Positions 1 to 10,775 of a DNA stretch of 64,000 nt are shown piece by piece. The DNA comes from Clarkia xantiana subsp. parviflora (Eukaryota > Streptophyta > Magnoliopsida > Myrtales > Onagraceae): the NCBI GenBank assembly GCA_036873135.1, contig JAPTYO010000026.1, positions 1,654,001 to 1,718,000 on the forward strand. Reading direction: 5' to 3'. A model generated the notes under the pieces. That model made no database searches, was not told the DNA's origin, and was given only the letters and a program-made list of their open reading frames with translations. The stretch's first letter is position 1; every line of letters begins with the position of its first letter. The position numbers and the translations under genes are program-made.

Positions 1-296
1 TTGCAAAGACAATGCACAAGACCGATGACACCAACTCGGAGTATGTCGACATAAAGGATGCCGCCTTTGAAGATGTCATTGATTTTTCATCAAGGGACAA
101 GGAGCACGTTGCATACCACGACGCCTTGCCCATAACCTCGTAGAAGCCGATAAGACGACAACTTGGATCCTTCCACATCCCTGTTGCCACATACAATGCT
201 TTCTTCACGCCAACAATAAATGCATCCTTCGCACAATACGACCAAGGAATCCTCCAATAAAAAGGTGTCAACCCGCCACCACCTGTCACTCCTACC

Positions 297-857
297 ATGA
301 CGACCGCAATCGAAGAACCCCTCGCATTCCGAAAGATATCAATGAACCAAGGATACGCCCTGCCATCACCACCTCTGCCTCCAATCAACGGACAAGTCGA
401 GGCGACAGGAACAAAGTCTCGAGTCACAAGTCATCAAGACACACTACACCGAAAAGAGGCATGGAAACAACCTCCGAAGCAGAATCAAGCAAAATCGCCC
501 TCAAGCGGTCAGCAAGGAAGAAATTGGCAACCTCAGCCGGAAAGGCCTTTCCAAAGAGATTTTCAGAAACAAAGAGAAGTAAAGCTCACCGACTGCATTC
601 CATTGAATGCACTGCTATTCGTAATATTGAAGGAAATGAATGATGCGAACATGTGGAAAGAGCCGAACAATTTCAGAAAAGGTCCGCTGGGGAAAGACAA
701 AGACAAGTGGTGTGAAAACCACGAGGTCTTCGGCCACGAAACGGACAGCTGTGTCAGCTTACGTTCCCGCATTAACAGCTTCGTCCTCAAAGGCGAATTG
801 AAGCAATTCGTCGATCAAGGCGACAACCTCCCAAAGAAGACTCAAGCAGAGTCATAA
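297..857 (+). pseudogene. Y1 gag fragment: N-terminal linker joined to zinc knuckle, capsid missing
   Basis: This 186-codon open stretch starts with a proline-rich linker that resembles the Y2 gag linker (a GYA-P-rich motif near residue 20). It then jumps to the nucleocapsid part. The spacing Cys-X2-His-X4-His-X4-Cys (WCENHEVFGHETDSC, about residues 138-152) is a knuckle-like zinc site followed by a FVLKGELKQFV helix. The capsid block present in Y2 (W-F-F-S-L-P motif at 16165-16503) is absent here, so gag is internally deleted. The open frame resumes upstream of the first ATG in related elements, so the listed start is only where the present frame opens. It could not assemble a normal particle. 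Confidence 0.8.
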
Positions 858-1040
858 AAAATACACAAGGAAGGTCCTTCCACAAGGACAAGCCAAGAAG
901 ATGCTGACATCTGTCACAAGGAGGGACGGGAATAACCTGTTAGTGACGATGACGTCCCAATCACGGCACTGACAACAAGAACCTTGAAGGCAATAATTAA
1001 AAAGGAGATACACGTTTCCTGGGAAAAGAGACAACCGCAA

Positions 1041-1712
1041 CAAAAGAGGTCGTTCCAGTCAGATGGCCAAAGGCTCAAAGAGACCAATCTCGCGATATGT
1101 GTTCCATTGAACACACCGCTGTCTTTCATCCTGAAATAAATGAAGGAGACCAAGCTGTGGAAAAAGCCCTCTAAATTCCGCAAGGGCCGATTGGGAAAAG
1201 ATGAAAGCAAATGGTGCGAAAATCACGAAGTGTATGGCCATGAGACGGACAGCTATGTCAGCTTAAGATTTCACGTAAACAACTTCATCTTAAAAGGAGA
1301 AATGAAGAAGTATATCAAACAAGGCAATAAGCATCAAAAGACATCTCATGTGAAGTCTTCAGGAAGAGGCAGGGGAAAAGAAAAGGCGAATGATAATTCA
1401 CCTATCACCAAGCACCAGAAAAACAACGTCACTTATGGAACCAATTGTGACGACTTATTCAATCCTTGGAGCATGAAGGTGGAAGAAACAAGTTTCAAAC
1501 TCCCGGAAAACAAACTTCACCGTCCACTTGAGCCAACGACTGCCTTCCTTGGCAAAAATGTTGAAGAACAACACAAGCAACGTAAAACTGGGGGGCATGA
1601 CATCAACATTTGTTCATCCCCAAAGGTGGAGATTGAAGAGCTCAACACGCTAGATGCATTGAGGAACTATGTGGCACGTGGCAGAGTCAACTTGCCAACA
1701 AATCACCTATGA
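1041..1712 (+). pseudogene. Y1 second gag zinc-knuckle copy with C-terminal extension
   Basis: This is a diverged direct repeat of the 561-857 nucleocapsid module. It again carries the C-V-P-L-N lead-in, the K-W-C-E-N-H knuckle and the F-I-L-K-G helix. An in-frame stop (TAA at 1137-1139) precedes the longest open part, 1140-1712. The last zinc ligand is changed (TDSY where TDSC is expected), so this site is probably dead. The C-terminal 90 residues match the piece at 14286-14786 in Y2 (PLEP-TAFLG motif), although here the second knuckle has also lost its cysteine and histidine spacing. The protease that separates these parts in Y2 is missing. Confidence 0.75.
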
Positions 1713-2852
1713 GGACGTCAAACACATCAACAATCCCTTTATCTCCCTTATCTCCTTTTCGCATATCTATTTTAAATCTTTTTAGATTAAGTACAACTTA
1801 TGCTTATTAGCCACAGTACTTTTCAAAAGAAGTGATCAGTAGACACTTTCTTGTAATCCATTGTACGAACTCCAAATATCTAATAAAGGTTAAATATATT
1901 TTCGTAGGTACATTATTATGATGCATATTACCTTGGAATAACGCCAAGTAACAACTACACACATATTAATCGCGTCAACAACACAAAGCCTCGAGAATTC
2001 TATACGCGCAAGACTAAAAATCGTGTTGCAATAATAAATATGGCGTGGGCATTACCCAAGGGCAGATCATGCACTGTTAGAAGATGAAACAATAAAAACC
2101 ATCAGGAAAAAGCGGTACAACTACCAAGCGACTTGGGGGGCACCAAGCTGACAAGTGCTCGGCATTCCACCGAAGTGAAGAAACAAATAATTACAAGTAC
2201 ACGCAGTACCTTTCTTCTAAGAAGGAAACAACAAGCAATGATCATATATAAGCATGTACATCACGCTAAGGAGGCATCAACGCATATCAACTAGAGGACG
2301 CATACAATGATGCATAGTCGTTGTTCACACATACATATTCACAACCACATATAGCGGATGATACTTGGAAAAGCTACGCTCCCAATATATACACACCTAT
2401 CATGATCCGCACCTATCGCATCCGCACTCAGGGAAGTTTCTTACACAAACAAGGAATCCTCGTATCAGATTCCTTTACTTTATTTATTATATGCATGACT
2501 AAAAAGAAAATTTCATAACTCCATACTTTTGCAAACTTATAAACATTGCAATTATCTGACAAAAGCAACTCTGTTCGTAGGTACATGCTACACTATGATT
2601 ACTACATGGGAATTACGCCAAGTAGTAACCTATGCACAAAAATCTACTTCAACAATACAATCTAAGCATTGTGTTCAAGGAGGGATTTATGGTATACAAC
2701 GCCAACATATCTATTATCTACACCAACAGGGAGTTTATTTCTCCATTCATAACATTGGCGTCTATCTCAAGAAGGTGCCGGCAACACAAAGCCATCGCGC
2801 TATGTGCACAGTCAACTTATATGTCGCAATGACAACTCGCGGATTATCTATC
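1713..2852. other. Y1 interior without recognisable gene
   Basis: AT-rich sequence between the gag remnant and the first array. Short open stretches at 2321-2518 and 2529-2927 have no recognisable motif and I treat them as chance. The start of a 68-bp array lies at the right end. Confidence 0.5.
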
Positions 2853-3195
2853 AAAATGACGACTATTTCAGAGGCGTCAACTACAAGCAATATCTTGGAA
2901 AAATACCAAGGCCTACTATCAAAATGACGACTATTTAAAAGGCGTCAACTACAAGCAATATCTTGGAAAAACACCAAGGTCTACTATCAAAATGACGACT
3001 ATTTCAGAGGCGTCAACTACAAGCAATATCTTGGAAAAACACCAAGGTCTACTATCAAAATGACGACTATTCCAGAGGCGTCAACTACAAGCAATATCTT
3101 GGAAAAACACCAAGGTCTACTATCAAAATGACGACTATTCCAAAGGCGTCAACTACAAGCAATATCTTGGATAAACACTAAGATTTACTATCAAA
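2853..3195 (+). repeat. 68-bp tandem array, about five copies
   Basis: The core AAAATGACGACTATT recurs at 2853, 2921, 2989, 3057 and 3125, exactly 68 bp apart. The sixth copy (near 3193) is already diverged. Each unit also contains GGCGTCAACTACAAGC. Copies differ at only a few positions, so the array expanded recently compared with the surrounding decay. It is non-coding. Confidence 0.9.
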
Positions 3196-3359
3196 AGTAG
3201 CATGTTGAGGTATCCTCTTTGTGAAGACAAACCCCATGTTTACTTCTAAAAAATGACATGCTGTGACATCTCTTGTTAGAGGCAAATCCTCATGTTCATC
3301 GCCATTCCCTGGATTCAGAATAGGATGGGCAAATACAATACGGGACTGATCACCCCATA

Positions 3360-3680
3360 AGTGGCGGAAGTTCTCTTGTTAGACAACAACCCCACGCTAC
3401 AACAAGTTTGTATATCTTATTGAGGGTTCACTCTTTATGGCGAATGTCCTCTTGTTAGATGACAATCCCATACTATGAATTCCTGTTTAAGGGTTCACTC
3501 TTTATGACGAATGTCCTCTTGTTAGATGACAATCCCATAATATGAATTCCTGTTTAAGGGTTCACTCTATACGGCGAACGTCCTCTTGTTAGAAGACAAT
3601 CCCGTACTATGAATTCCTGCTTAAGGGTTCACACTTTTCGGCAAAAGTCCTCTTGTTAGATGACAATTCCGTACTACAGA
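3360..3680 (+). repeat. 66-67-bp tandem array
   Basis: The core TCCTCTTGTTAGA recurs at 3448, 3514, 3581 and 3648, with a more diverged unit before. Units also share AAGGGTTCACTC. A diverged inverted counterpart (GTCTAACAAGAGGACTT) lies near 13760 in Y2, so the array is a shared component of the Y family. Confidence 0.85.
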
Positions 3681-3894
3681 TTTTCAAACTGTGTTGCATG
3701 GTTCCTGGACGCAGAAAGCATGCATCAAAATACATATTTTCAAAAAGTGTTACGTGGTCCATGGACGCAGGAATCATGTATCGCAAATATTTTTTCAAAA
3801 ACCAAAATGTTTTTACGTATGCTTCCCCAACGCGGGTTGATACACGCTGGCAGGTGCGCACCCTGTTTAAAACTCATAAAAATAAACAAGTCGA

Positions 3895-5140
3895 GTCTTG
3901 TACAACGTCGCCTTAGAGTGGAACTAAGAGACGGTATAAACTAGTATCTTGCTTAGCCAAGATAACACCTTTCAAATACACTACTTGTTAAGAAAAGTCG
4001 CTATACGCAAAATACATGACAGGTTACAACATATATAGCGGCAAGCTATTCAGAAAAGAAGGGCAACATGCGTAATGCATCATGCAAGCAATCTTGAGAG
4101 CATCTAAAGTCATCAATCAAGAAGTGGCTAATGGTCACGGCGGCGGAGACTACATCTATGATTACTAGTCATCCACATTCAACAAAAACCTACAATGCCC
4201 AAGTCGCAACATCCTATGCTCTATCCATCTTGCCATGCCTTGGAATCTAACCAAGAAGGGCGATAATAACACTTAACAGTGAGCGACATACAGTCGCAAA
4301 TACGGACATCATGTTCATTATCTAAGGATATCTATCCTATCTTCCAAGTTCAAAGCATACGGACGGCAAAGATAACTCAAGGTATAAAATATTACTAACA
4401 AGTTATCACATGATTATTATTGAAAACAGATCCAGGTGACGAAATATCATGCAATAAAAGGCATGAACAAAGAATTATCAACATAACATCAACCCATTCA
4501 CAAAGGGTTCAACATGCTGGAAGCAGACAGCCTGACACCAACCAAGAGTTAACATCATCTCTATGGACCTATGGAAAAGAGTTCATAATGTCAACATCAA
4601 ATGCAATGTCTTCATCCACACAAAGGACACGAAAAGAATGGTTGTTTCAACATTCAACACAACATAGCTCTTCAACATAAGCGCGACAATCAGCAATACG
4701 TGCATCAAAATCAGCAGTCAACAAATACTTACCTCAATAGGAGTAACGCTCCTCCTTGGGCCGGTCCCTCGACCGGGGGGCAGAAGACACCACCGCACGA
4801 CCCTCAACTCTATTCCCTTTATCACAAGAAGGAATTAGCACGGTCGTACTCAGCAAAAAGAACTAAGAATCGCTCAAGAAACGCGCCCCTGCGTCGGATC
4901 TTTTGAGAATTGTGCTAAAAACAGAAGCAACAGCCACGCGTTCAACAACATGAAAGCAATAACTTGGAAAATTAACAAGTTCAAATAAGATACAATGAGA
5001 CATCTTACTCACAAACCCTTTACCGCGACCATGTCTGTAGACTCCAGATTAGCGGGGGCACTTGAACGGACATTCCTCCCAACAAACGGATTACTGTACG
5101 CATCGGCTATCTGCAAAGACAAGCTTTTTCCATCAAGATG
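3895..5140 (-). pseudogene. Y1: decayed remnant of antisense gene region
   Basis: Several short blocks read on the minus strand match the antisense gene of Y2. The block at 3895-3945 matches 13505-13550. The block near 4760-4785 (GGTCGAGGGACCGGCCC on the minus strand) matches 12067-12085. The block near 5110-5132 matches the 3' splice region at 11655-11682 (GATGGAAAAAGCT then CTTTGCAG). The conserved N-terminal domain found at 10776-11520 in Y2 is not recognisable here. I therefore read this as a deleted, frameshifted relic, not a gene. Boundaries are approximate. Confidence 0.5.
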
Positions 5141-5619
5141 GAGATAGTGGACTTACTCATGGTAACAGCCGTGGGAAGACTAATTCTGACAAGAAGACAG
5201 CAAGATCTGATATCCTGGAAAATGCAACCAACAATCCAGTCAGTGCGTAAACACGCATCAACACTTATGCAACGGACGCTCCATGTGAGACAACTATGTA
5301 CGTACAAGACTTGTTAGTCTTCGCGCAACAAGTAACAAGCATCACGCAAGGGGGGCAACCTCTTCAACACATTAACCTTGCATGACAACATCGAGCTCAT
5401 ACTCGCAGCATACAAGATTACAAGGGTGGAATATTTTCTAAGTGTTTTGCTCAGGATGACAGTCAGCATATTGCAAGCTGTCAGCATACAACTATGTGTC
5501 AGCATATTATTAGGAGTTGGCATATAACCTGTGTTCTCATCAAGCATACGGATACAGCGTACATAGCCAGGGATGGTGAAAAGATTCTAAGTGCGGGGGC
5601 AAATACGCACATACGTGTA

Positions 5620-6065
5620 CATTCATACATGTCGACAAGGAGAAAACATTTTCTAAGTGTTTCCATGTACGTACATACACGTCGACAAGGATGCATGTCG
5701 ACAAGGAGAAAATATTTTCTAAGTGTTTCCATGTACGTACATACATGTCGACAAGGATGCACGTCGACAAGGAGAAAATATTTTCTAAGTGTTTCCATGT
5801 ATGTACATACATGTCGACAAGGATGCATGTCGACAAGGAGAAAATATTTTCTAAGTGTTTCCATGTACGTACATACATGTCAACAAGGATGCATGTCGAC
5901 AAGGAGAAAATATTTTCTAAGTGTTTCCATGTACGTTCATACATGTCGACAAGGATGCATGTCGACAAGGAGAAAATATTTTCTAAGTGTTTCCATGAAT
6001 GTACATACATGTCGACAAGGAGAAAATATTTTCTAAGTGTTTCCATGTACGTATATACATGTTGA
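5620..6065 (+). repeat. 66-bp palindrome-rich tandem array
   Basis: Units are 66 bp long and contain three short palindromic words: GTCGAC, GAAAATATTTTC and TGTACGTACA. About six units are present, the first and last incomplete. Because 66 is a multiple of three and the unit lacks stops in several frames, long open frames appear on both strands (5494-6036 plus, 5540-6130 minus). They are by-products of the repeat. The inverted counterpart in Y2 lies at 9776-10440. Confidence 0.9.
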
Positions 6066-7712
6066 CAAAGATGGATTGCATACAACAAGTAGCTATGCCT
6101 CCTAAGCACACCTACGACGCTCATCGACAAAGCTCATACGACGACAACTATGGTAACAAGCATTATATATCGTTTAAATATTTTCTAAGTGTTTTAACAT
6201 GTTTGCAGACAATGACCGACAGTCTATACCTGATGCTCAACAATACATCGCCTAAGCTATCATTACCAACATACAACCATTAGCGCCAATGCACATAACA
6301 ACATACGTGTAGCAATGTCAACGCGCATAGCAAAGTTGATGCGCGCAATAAAAGTGGCCAACGTCCCAAGAAGCTATCATGCAAAGGGAACGACTAACGT
6401 GACGACCGCGAAGAGCAAACACGACAACACTTAAGAAAATATTTCTCTAAGACATCAAGACAACAAACGACTACTCCCAAAGACATTTGGCAACTTCCGA
6501 CAACTAACAACCCCGTTAAGGGAAAAACTACACGTACCGACCGAAAGGCCTTTACGCGAAGGCATGGGGGAAATATGTCCAAGGGGGGAATTTTACCACA
6601 ACTATCCACGGAGGTAAAAAATCGTCTAAGGCATGAGCTAACGACGATACCAACAACAACCAACCAGCAATTATTCAACATACGAACACCAGTGAGCAGC
6701 TCTATGCAACAACAACGACAAATAGTTCAAAGGAACGACAACACGGCAACATCCAAAATTCAAGACGAAGCTGTCCTGTAAAATCGAGTTTTCAGACTTC
6801 CTCAAAATGTGACAAAAAGTATCACAATTGACTCCACTCGTCGAGACGATTTCAGAAAGGTAAAGACCGCGACGAACGGAGCACGGGAAGGCGGCGCGTG
6901 GGTTGCACGCGCCGGCAGGGCAACACACACGCGACGGCGCGTGAGGGCGCGTCCGGCGTCGTCTGGCGATTCTGAAGGCGGCGCCGGAATAGTCGCGATG
7001 ATCTGAGTCGATTGGTGGTGTCAATTTCTAAAAAAAAGTCAAGAATCAAACACGTAACTTTCGGGATGCACCTAAAGTTTACGACGGTGAAGAAACTATG
7101 AACAAGCAAATGGTTTCTAGAAATGGTGGAGCAATCACCTGCAAAAAAGGATGAGGATTAGTGTAATCACATATCCCAAAAGATTCCTTGATGATAAGGA
7201 TCAAAGGAGTAATTCATCTACACCCACGCCTAAGTGCTTACGGTATACTCCACCCTCTTCTAAGTATTTATCTCTACGCACATGATTAATTTGGTATTAC
7301 GCATATCAAATTCGTCATTTTACGTGCATGTTTTCATATCGCATGATTCATGATTTATTAATCCCTAAGTCATTTTAGAGTATACGGATTATATTTCTAG
7401 CATCACGTAATTACGTTCTTGCCATGACCGTTACTTATGCATGCATGTTGATAAAAAGCATTTCCGCATGACATATTACTAATTACTTATATCCCTAGCA
7501 GTAATCATGTTTGCACGATATATACGCGCATTTTCTATTGCACTAACCGTGATGACAGGAAATAAAGTCACTCGGTCAAAAAAAATCAAAGGACGGACGA
7601 AATCAAGACTTCTACGTCCAACCAACAATCAAAACCGGGAGGTTAGCGTCAAGCTCAAATTGGACATGTACCCTAACTTAAAATAGAGTCAAGAAAGGTT
7701 TTAAACCGTTAC
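6066..7712. other. Y1 3' spacer, non-coding
   Basis: No gene is visible. The stretch contains a GC-rich block at about 6880-6990 with repeated GGCGCGTG words, then AT-rich sequence rich in GCATG-type words up to the polypurine tract. Y2 has the same succession (GC-rich 9190-9310, then GCATG-rich sequence) in inverted orientation. Confidence 0.6.
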
Positions 7713-7728
7713 TTGACTCGGGGGCAAG
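7713..7728 (+). other. Y1 polypurine tract
   Basis: ACTCGGGGGCAAG lies immediately before the 3' LTR start TGATGG. This is the usual site where plus-strand DNA synthesis is primed. Y3 has a similar ACTCGGGGACACGGGA on the minus strand at 21863-21880. Confidence 0.75.
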
Positions 7729-8566
7729 TGATGGATATATGTCCAATTCGGGTTCGTATTTATATTTCGGGCCTCGAAAACACATTTAAAATCACATCAC
7801 GACTTAAACAATCGCCTCCCGAGGGTCAAAACGGTCCGGATTGCTTGCAATCCAGAGGTCCGGGTTGCGCGACAAGCCGGACCTCGCCGAATTGCCCAAA
7901 TTCGACGAGGTCCGGATTGCTCTACGGGTATTACGAGATTACCGTTACGCGATTACCGTTATGTGTAGAGAAGTCGAGTTCGCGCATTGCCAATATTGAT
8001 GACGGTTACCGCTTGCTTTTGAACCGTCATCAAACCGCTTCAAAACCAGGTCCGGTCCCAAGGAAGCCTATAAATAGGAGGACTTGGCCACCCATTTGGA
8101 CACATCCTCTCATTTGCCCAACTTTAGCACTTTGAGCTCTGACTTCTCTCTAGAAATATTTTCTCTCTCTAAGATTACCTTTTTAGCCCCAATCGTGACT
8201 TAGGCATCAGAGAGGGCTCCACTAGCACCACCCCCCCTCTCCGTGCTAGTACTGGCCCTTTGTGCAGGAAACGGGCCCCAAAGCTAAGGCGAGGAAGAGA
8301 AATAGGAGTAAGATGTGCCCAAACGCTGAGACTTGTGCCCAGACCGCCATTTCCTGAGACACAACCATTTCCCGAGACACGGACTCCTCCTGAGACACAG
8401 CCGTTTCCTGAGACACCGACATTTTCCGAGACAAAGCGTTAAAACCGAACACTCGTCATCGGCATTAGGCGAATACCTCTTCCTGGCGAAGGGTGTCAGC
8501 GCAAAAACCCGAACAAACCCATCAGACAGACGCGTCCATCCGACCCAGTTCAGCCAGGACGCAACA
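7729..8566 (+). repeat. Y1 3' LTR
   Basis: The LTR starts TGATGGATAT directly after the polypurine tract. Its first 50 bp match the Y2 LTR start (GTCCAATTCG, then TTCGGGCCTCG). It has a TATA box and a later GTGCAGG, both conserved in Y2. A short run of imperfect CCTGAGACAC/CCCGAGACAC repeats lies at 8350-8435. The right end is placed at GCAACA (8566), before resumed Y2 spacer. That end is inferred, because the other Y1 LTR is outside the window. Confidence 0.7.
8069..8077 (+). promoter_or_regulatory. Y1 LTR TATA box
   Basis: TATAAATAG lies inside the LTR. The same word occurs at the matching place in the Y2 LTR (minus strand, 17809-17817). It marks the likely promoter of the genomic RNA. Confidence 0.7.
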
Positions 8567-9775
8567 ATTAGCGTAACAGATACCATGCATACAATGACAT
8601 GCAATGTGATAATATCATGATATATGAAGTAAGCGTATAACACGTTGTCAATATGCAAATGATGACATAATAGACGAACGTCGTAATCATGCAATAAGCA
8701 AAACAGTTAGAATAATATGGAATTGGAGAACATGTACGTAATCACGAAGCATGATGTAAACACATAAAATGATGCAAACATGTAGTATGATGCAATCATG
8801 GAAAATGATGCAAACATTCAATTCATACTTAGATTATAAAAATAATCACGCGACCATCATGAATTTGCATCATGTACGTATAAAAGCGATAACATGCATG
8901 ACGATCTACGAAGCGCGTTATGCAATACTAGAGAGCATGTATGTAAAACAAGCATAGGAGAGTTGTAAGTATGTGATACTAAGGACTTGTGTGAAAAGAA
9001 ATACTAGTTTAGTCCTTAGCACATGGTGTAGGCACTATTAATGAGAATTAGGAGAGAGAATACCCATTATCTTACATCCTTAATAGATAAATCCTCAAGA
9101 AGCTCTCCATTCTTGATGAAGAGGGAATTCATGGAGGTGTGAATTTGGAGTAATCTCATTACTTTTGACATCGATCAAGATCGAATCCGGGCAAAGAGGG
9201 AATCGAGGCGGTGCGTGAGGCAAGGGGCACGGCGCGTGAGGCAATGGCAGCGGCGCGTGAGGGCGGCGGTGGCGGCGGCGCGTGTGGACGGCGGCGGCGC
9301 GTGGGTCTTCGGGGTGAGGGCGAGTAATAATTCGAACTTGCTTCGTATCGGTGAGTCCAATTTCGTACATGGCTAGACCTTTCGTGACTTTTCTTGGCCT
9401 TGATTTAGTCTTGAAATCATCATGTACCTCGTTATCTTATCATGCATACAAGGTGTTTGATAAAATGCATTAGAATACTTAGCCCCAAATCGGCCAAAAT
9501 TTTCCTAAGTGCTGAAAATTATAGAAAAGTGTAAATGAATCGTTATACTTCCCTTATGCATAGTGTTCATTGCCGACATATTTTCCCATGCCTTAGTCGT
9601 TGTTCTAGCATGCTCGATATTGATTATTGATAGTTGCGCGTGCACGGTCGTCCATGGTTGTATGTTGGTAATGATAGCATAGATGTTGTCGTATGAGCTT
9701 TGTCGATAAGCGTTGTAGGAATACTCAAGAGGCATTTTGTAGAGGTCGATAGTAGCTACTTGATGTATGCAATCC
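8567..9775. other. Y2 3' spacer, non-coding
   Basis: No gene is seen. Repeated AAATGATGCAAAC-like words lie around 8765-8815. A GC-rich block (9190-9310) is built from GGCGCGTGAGG words, matching the GC-rich block of Y1. Small open frames here follow base composition only. Confidence 0.55.
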
Positions 9776-10440
9776 ATCCTTGTCGACATGTACGTATATA
9801 CATAGACACACTTAGAAAATATTTTCCCCTTGTCGATATGTATGTACGTACATGGAAACACTTAGAAAATATTTTCCTCTTGTCGTCATGTATGTACGTA
9901 CATGGAAACACTTAGAAAATATTTTCCTCTTGTCAACATGTACCTTGTCGACATGTATGTACGTACATGGAAACACTTAGAAAATATTTTCCTCTTGTCG
10001 TCATGTATGTACGTACATGGAAACACTTAGAAAATATTTTCCTCTTGTCAACATGTACCTTTGTCGACATGTATGTACGTACACGGAAACACTTAGAAAA
10101 TATTTTCCTCTTGCCGACATGTATGTACGTACATGGAAACACATAGAAAATATTCTTCATTTGTCGACATGCATCCTTGTCGACATGTATGTACGTACAT
10201 GGAAATACTTAGAAAATATTCTTCACTTGTCGACATGCATGTACGTACATGGAAACACTTAGAAAATATTTTCCTCTTGTCGACATGCACCCTTGTCGAC
10301 ATGTATGTACGTACATGGAAATACTTAGAAAATATTCTTCACTTGTCGACATGCATCCTTGTCGACATGTATGTACGTACATGGAAATACTTAGAAAATA
10401 TTCTTCACTTGTCGACATGTATGTACGTACTTGTATGTGC
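9776..10440 (+). repeat. Y2 palindrome-rich tandem array
   Basis: About a dozen units, roughly 49-66 bp, contain TCGACATG, ATGTACGTACAT and GAAAATATTTTC. These are the same words as in the 5620-6065 array, but inverted with the element. The array ends about 180 bp before the TATA box of the antisense gene. Long open frames on both strands (for example 10133-10573) are repeat artefacts. Confidence 0.9.
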
Positions 10441-10623
10441 GCTCTTGCCCCCGTACTTAGAATTTTTTTCTTTCTCTGGCTATGTATGTTGTATCCATGT
10501 ACTTGATGTAAATGCAGGTTGTATGTCAACACCTTGTTGTATGCTAACACTTAGTAATATGCTTGACACATAGTAACGTGATGTCCACTTGCAATATGCC
10601 GACTGTCATCTGAGCAAAACACT

Positions 10624-10630
10624 TATAAAA
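10624..10630 (+). promoter_or_regulatory. Putative TATA box of Y2 antisense gene
   Basis: TATAAAA lies 152 bp before the ATG at 10776. The matching distances in E1 and E3 are 162 and 155 bp, which supports a real antisense promoter. The word could also be a chance variant of the neighbouring AGAAAATATTTT repeat. Confidence 0.55.
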
Positions 10631-10775
10631 TATTTCGCCCTTGAAATCATGTACCTATGTCGATATGCATGTACATACATAGAGCTTGCACACTGATTAA
10701 CTTGTTACTTGTAATTTTCATGATTTCGAGTTACGCAGACTTCTTTTCAGAATTAGTCTTCTTGCCGTGGTTATC

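Larger units (their letters stand above)
1..8566 (+). mobile_element. Y1: non-autonomous Tat-like LTR retrotransposon, 5' end outside window
   Basis: The element runs left to right. It has gag remnants at 297-1712, repeat arrays at 2853-3680 and 5620-6065, a polypurine tract and a 3' LTR at 7729-8566. No RT, RNase H or integrase motif is visible on either strand, so it must have depended on another element's enzymes. Its blocks recur in inverted order and orientation in Y2: the palindromic array (5620-6065 against 9776-10440), a block at 3895-3945 against 13505-13550, and a GC-rich block at 6880-6990 against 9190-9310. It appears to lie inside Y2, because the Y2 spacer resumes at 8567. The 5' LTR must lie left of the window. 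Confidence 0.75.

Noticed and set aside
2853..3680. CRISPR-like look of regular repeats
   Set aside because: Units are contiguous tandem repeats without unique spacers, in a plant element context.
5494..6130. Long open frames on both strands (180 and 196 codons) with repeated peptide units
   Set aside because: The 66-bp array has a length divisible by three and no stops, so frames stay open by repetition. No start context or known domain supports a protein.
10133..10573. Repeat-coded 146-codon frame
   Set aside because: It lies in the inverted copy of the same array, for the same reason.
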